Positions 37,269 to 39,149 of a stretch of DNA of 39,149 nucleotides are shown piece after piece; the stretch's first letter is position 1, and each line of letters begins with the position of its first letter. Where the stretch lies: NCBI GenBank assembly GCA_031546985.1, contig JAVBJN010000061.1, forward strand, positions 1-39,149, read 5' to 3'. The notes beneath the pieces were generated by a model that did not search any database, was not told the origin of the DNA, and worked only from the letters and a program-made list of their open reading frames with translations. This DNA comes from JAVBJN01 sp031546985 (lineage in GTDB: Bacteria > Bacteroidota > Bacteroidia > Chitinophagales > Chitinophagaceae). A program made the translations under genes and the position numbers.

Positions 37269-38447
37269 TTATGCACGCTCAATTACTACAGCGCTTGCAC
37301 CACCACCACCATTACAGATACCGGCAGCACCATACTGCGCGTTGTTCTGCTGCAATACGTTGATGAGGGTAACGATAATACGGGCACCGCTGCAACCCAG
37401 CGGGTGACCCAGGCTTACCGCGCCACCGTTTACGTTTACTTTGGCAGGATCCAGGTTCATTTTTTGAGTATTGGCAATACCTACTACGCTGAATGCTTCG
37501 TTCAGTTCAAAGTAAGCAATATCTTCCATTGTAAGACCAGCTTTGGCTACAGCTTTAGGCACAGCCAGCGAAGGTGTGGTAGTAAACCACTCTGGTGCTT
37601 GTTCTGCATCGGCATAACCCTTGATTTTAGCCAGCGGTTTAATACCCAAAGCATCTGCTTTTTCTTTGCTCATGAGCACTACGGCAGCAGCACCATCGTT
37701 CATGGTAGAAGCGTTGGCAGCAGTTACGGTACCGTCTTTCACAAATGCGGGACGGAGTTCGGGGATCTTATCGAATTTTACGTTAAAAGGCTCTTCGTCT
37801 TTGGCAAACATTACCGGCTCGCCTTTACGCTGCGGAATGGCAACAGGTGCAATTTCGTTTTCGAATTTACCACCACTAACGGCAGCCTGGCTGCGTTTGT
37901 AGCTTTCTACAGCAAATGCATCCTGGTCTTCGCGGCTGATGTGGCACTCGGTAGCGCACAGTTCAGCAGCATTACCCATAGCGTAATTGTGGTACACATC
38001 GGTGAGGCCGTCTTTAGCCAGACCATCTACCAGCGATACATTACCGTATTTATTACCCCAACGGAGGTTTTCAGAATAGAAAGGTACCTGGCTCATGTTT
38101 TCCATACCACCGGCCACTACCACATCGGCATCGCCCAGCAAAATGCTCTGCGCACCCTGCATAATGGCTTTCATACCACTTGCACATACTTTATTGATAG
38201 TGGTGCATTGTACGCTATCTGGCAAACCAGCAAATTTAGCTGCCTGACGTGCAGGAGCCTGGCCCAGATTGGCCTGCAATACAGATCCCATCAGCACTTC
38301 CTGCACATCTTCTGGTTTAATACCAGCTCTTTCTACTGCAGCTTTAATGGCTACAGCACCCAGGCGGGTAGCAGAAATATCTTTCAGGGAACCACCAAAA
38401 CTTCCTAATGGTGTACGTACAGCCGATACAATATAAACTTCTTTCAT
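37269..38447 (-). CDS. Acetyl-CoA C-acyltransferase (thiolase)
   Basis: A 392-residue thiolase. The nucleophilic Cys88 sits in NKVCASGMKA, His348 in LGHPLGCSGARI, and Cys378 in GICNGGGGASA. The opening VYIVSAVRTPLGSFGG is the usual family start. The enzyme either joins two acetyl-CoA or cleaves 3-ketoacyl-CoA; sequence alone favours the acetyl-CoA acetyltransferase type (length, NHVCASGMKA-like loop), without proving it. No other beta-oxidation gene is adjacent, so it may serve several pathways. A perfect promoter box lies upstream and a terminator follows, so it is a single-gene unit. Confidence 0.94.
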   Translation of the reverse strand: MKEVYIVSAVRTPLGSFGGSLKDISATRLGAVAIKAAVERAGIKPEDVQEVLMGSVLQANLGQAPARQAAKFAGLPDSVQCTTINKVCASGMKAIMQGAQSILLGDADVVVAGGMENMSQVPFYSENLRWGNKYGNVSLVDGLAKDGLTDVYHNYAMGNAAELCATECHISREDQDAFAVESYKRSQAAVSGGKFENEIAPVAIPQRKGEPVMFAKDEEPFNVKFDKIPELRPAFVKDGTVTAANASTMNDGAAAVVLMSKEKADALGIKPLAKIKGYADAEQAPEWFTTTPSLAVPKAVAKAGLTMEDIAYFELNEAFSVVGIANTQKMNLDPAKVNVNGGAVSLGHPLGCSGARIIVTLINVLQQNNAQYGAAGICNGGGGASAVVIERA

Positions 38448-38472
38448 AATATGAGTTTTGAAATAAGACGGG

Positions 38473-38480
38473 CAAATCTA
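38473..38480 (-). promoter_or_regulatory. -7 promoter box of the thiolase gene
   Basis: TAGATTTG on the minus strand, an exact TAnnTTTG match, 25 bases before the ATG. Confidence 0.65.
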
Positions 38481-38504
38481 CGCAATTAAGCCGAAAGGCG
38501 AAAA

Positions 38505-38707
38505 GTCAATCGAGAATGAGATCTCCGCTGCGTCCCCGCATATGGCGGGGCAGGCTGCCGTGAGAAGTCAAACGTCAAAAGTGAAAGGTCAATCGTGAAT
38601 GAGATCTCCGCTGCGCCGCTGCGTGCAACCCCAGATGTTATTCGCCGTGCCGCTGCGTCGCCTTAAGCTGGTCACGCATAACGTCCCCGTATGCGACGGG
38701 GCAGGCT
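38505..38707. repeat. Direct repeats and family D palindromes
   Basis: A 28-base sequence starting GTCAATCGAGAATGAG at 38505 recurs with one change at 38588 (83-base period). Two palindromes with the pattern GTCCCCG...CGGGGCAGGCT lie at 38532-38556 and 38683-38707; related elements occur at 1061 and (inverted) at 9928. The arms CCCCGCATATGGCGGGG and CCCCGTATGCGACGGGG keep pairing despite sequence differences. Short CGCTGCG/GCCGCTGCGT repeats fill the rest. The region is not coding. Confidence 0.75.
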
Positions 38708-38735
38708 ATTGCGCAAAACCCTCGCGAATACCCCC

Positions 38736-39149
38736 TCAATCTTTAAATATCGCCACCTCTACCCGCATGTTCTGCCGCTGCTCGGCCATAGTACCACCGT
38801 AGGGAAACAACATTTTGCGGTTGCTCATCCCAATGCAACGGATCTGCTTGCCAGGAATCCCATTTTCGGCCAGGTAGTACCCCACTGTGCGCGCCCTGCC
38901 CTCCGACAGTTGCTGCATATATCTTTCTGTAAACGGCGTCATTGCACCCACGGTATAAGGCATATTTACATGCCCGGTAATCTCAATAGTGCTACCAGGG
39001 TATTGCCGCACTTTATCCAGCAGATTTTCCAGTACAATCATAGAGTTGTCGGTAAGCACCGAATCATCATCCCGGAAATAAAGATTATCAAGATTAATGC
39101 GCTCCAGCAGGTTGCGTGGTTTAAGCAGCACCTGCGCCGTAATGGTATC
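38736..39149 (-). CDS. OmpA-domain outer-membrane protein, 3' part only
   Basis: The frame is open through the right edge of the window (codons upstream of the first GTG read DTITAQ), so the real start lies outside. The 137 visible residues form an OmpA C-terminal domain: FDNLYFRDDDSVLTDNS-type opening (INLDNLYFRDDDSVL), LDKVRQYPGSTIEITGHVN, ALSEGRART-type helix (LSEGRARTVGYYLAENGI), and QNMRVEVAIF at the end. OmpA domains bind peptidoglycan and anchor outer-membrane proteins. Here the usual GHTD motif reads GHVN, so the Asp that contacts diaminopimelate is missing, while the Arg of the LSxxRA motif is kept. In Bacteroidota this domain often ends longer proteins with peptide or TPR repeats. 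Confidence 0.85.
   Translation of the reverse strand, partial: DTITAQVLLKPRNLLERINLDNLYFRDDDSVLTDNSMIVLENLLDKVRQYPGSTIEITGHVNMPYTVGAMTPFTERYMQQLSEGRARTVGYYLAENGIPGKQIRCIGMSNRKMLFPYGGTMAEQRQNMRVEVAIFKD

Noticed and set aside
1..39149. tRNA, rRNA, transposase, integrase or phage genes
   Set aside because: None seen on reading both strands; repeats found are short and carry no gene.

Overview
This window looks like chromosomal DNA from a member of the Bacteroidota, most likely close to the Chitinophagaceae. The taxon is inferred from gene content and promoter style; no rRNA or other marker is present. The support is: many genes preceded by the Bacteroidota -7 box TAnnTTTG, almost no strong Shine-Dalgarno sequences, an S46 dipeptidyl-peptidase, a bacillithiol-type YtxJ protein, a TamB-like protein of about 1590 residues, an Mpl-like Mur ligase, and lipoproteins with the SCKKK type of signal. 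I see no tRNA, rRNA, insertion sequence, prophage or CRISPR array.

Layout. 1-6300: an NAD(P)-binding reductase-like gene, then a leftward block ubiX - mazG - giant NtrY-like histidine kinase. 6350-9800: rightward exported proteins (thioredoxin-like protein, S46 peptidase with the DPP11-type specificity arginine, small secreted protein). 9960-11530: leftward Ldh-type dehydrogenase and a small lipoprotein. 11679-16457: a TamB-like protein with a TTG start. 16741-17940: ribBA. 17977-23282: a divergent glycan cluster with four glycosyltransferases and a predicted sugar N-formyltransferase. 23269-25823: ftsE, pepE, ytxJ and a 46-residue lipoprotein gene, with a 70-bp tandem repeat array in the pepE-ytxJ gap. 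25903-28841: Mpl-like ligase, DEDDh exonuclease with an ExoX-like tail, polyprenol-phosphate mannose synthase-like protein. 29057-31663: EamA transporter, then a GAF histidine kinase and receiver protein pair. 31829-38447: 2-oxoacid dehydrogenase E2, an exported protein with an internal repeat, cinA, BrkB/YihY, a thioesterase, a DinB-like protein and a thiolase. 38736 to the right edge: the 3' part of an OmpA-domain gene.

How the genes fit together. Much of the window serves the cell envelope: TamB-like protein, Mpl-like ligase, FtsE, OmpA domain, glycosyltransferases, polyprenol-phosphate sugar donor, exported peptidase and lipoproteins. The rest is mostly core housekeeping: riboflavin synthesis, prenyl-FMN, nucleotide sanitation, E2 and thiolase.

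The least ordinary parts are the 17977-23282 glycan cluster with its sugar N-formyltransferase candidate; the 12-segment membrane kinase; and the intergenic repeats. At least four short palindromic families plus the 70-bp array recur between genes here, often directly against stop codons. I did not find a clearly new defence system or mobile system.
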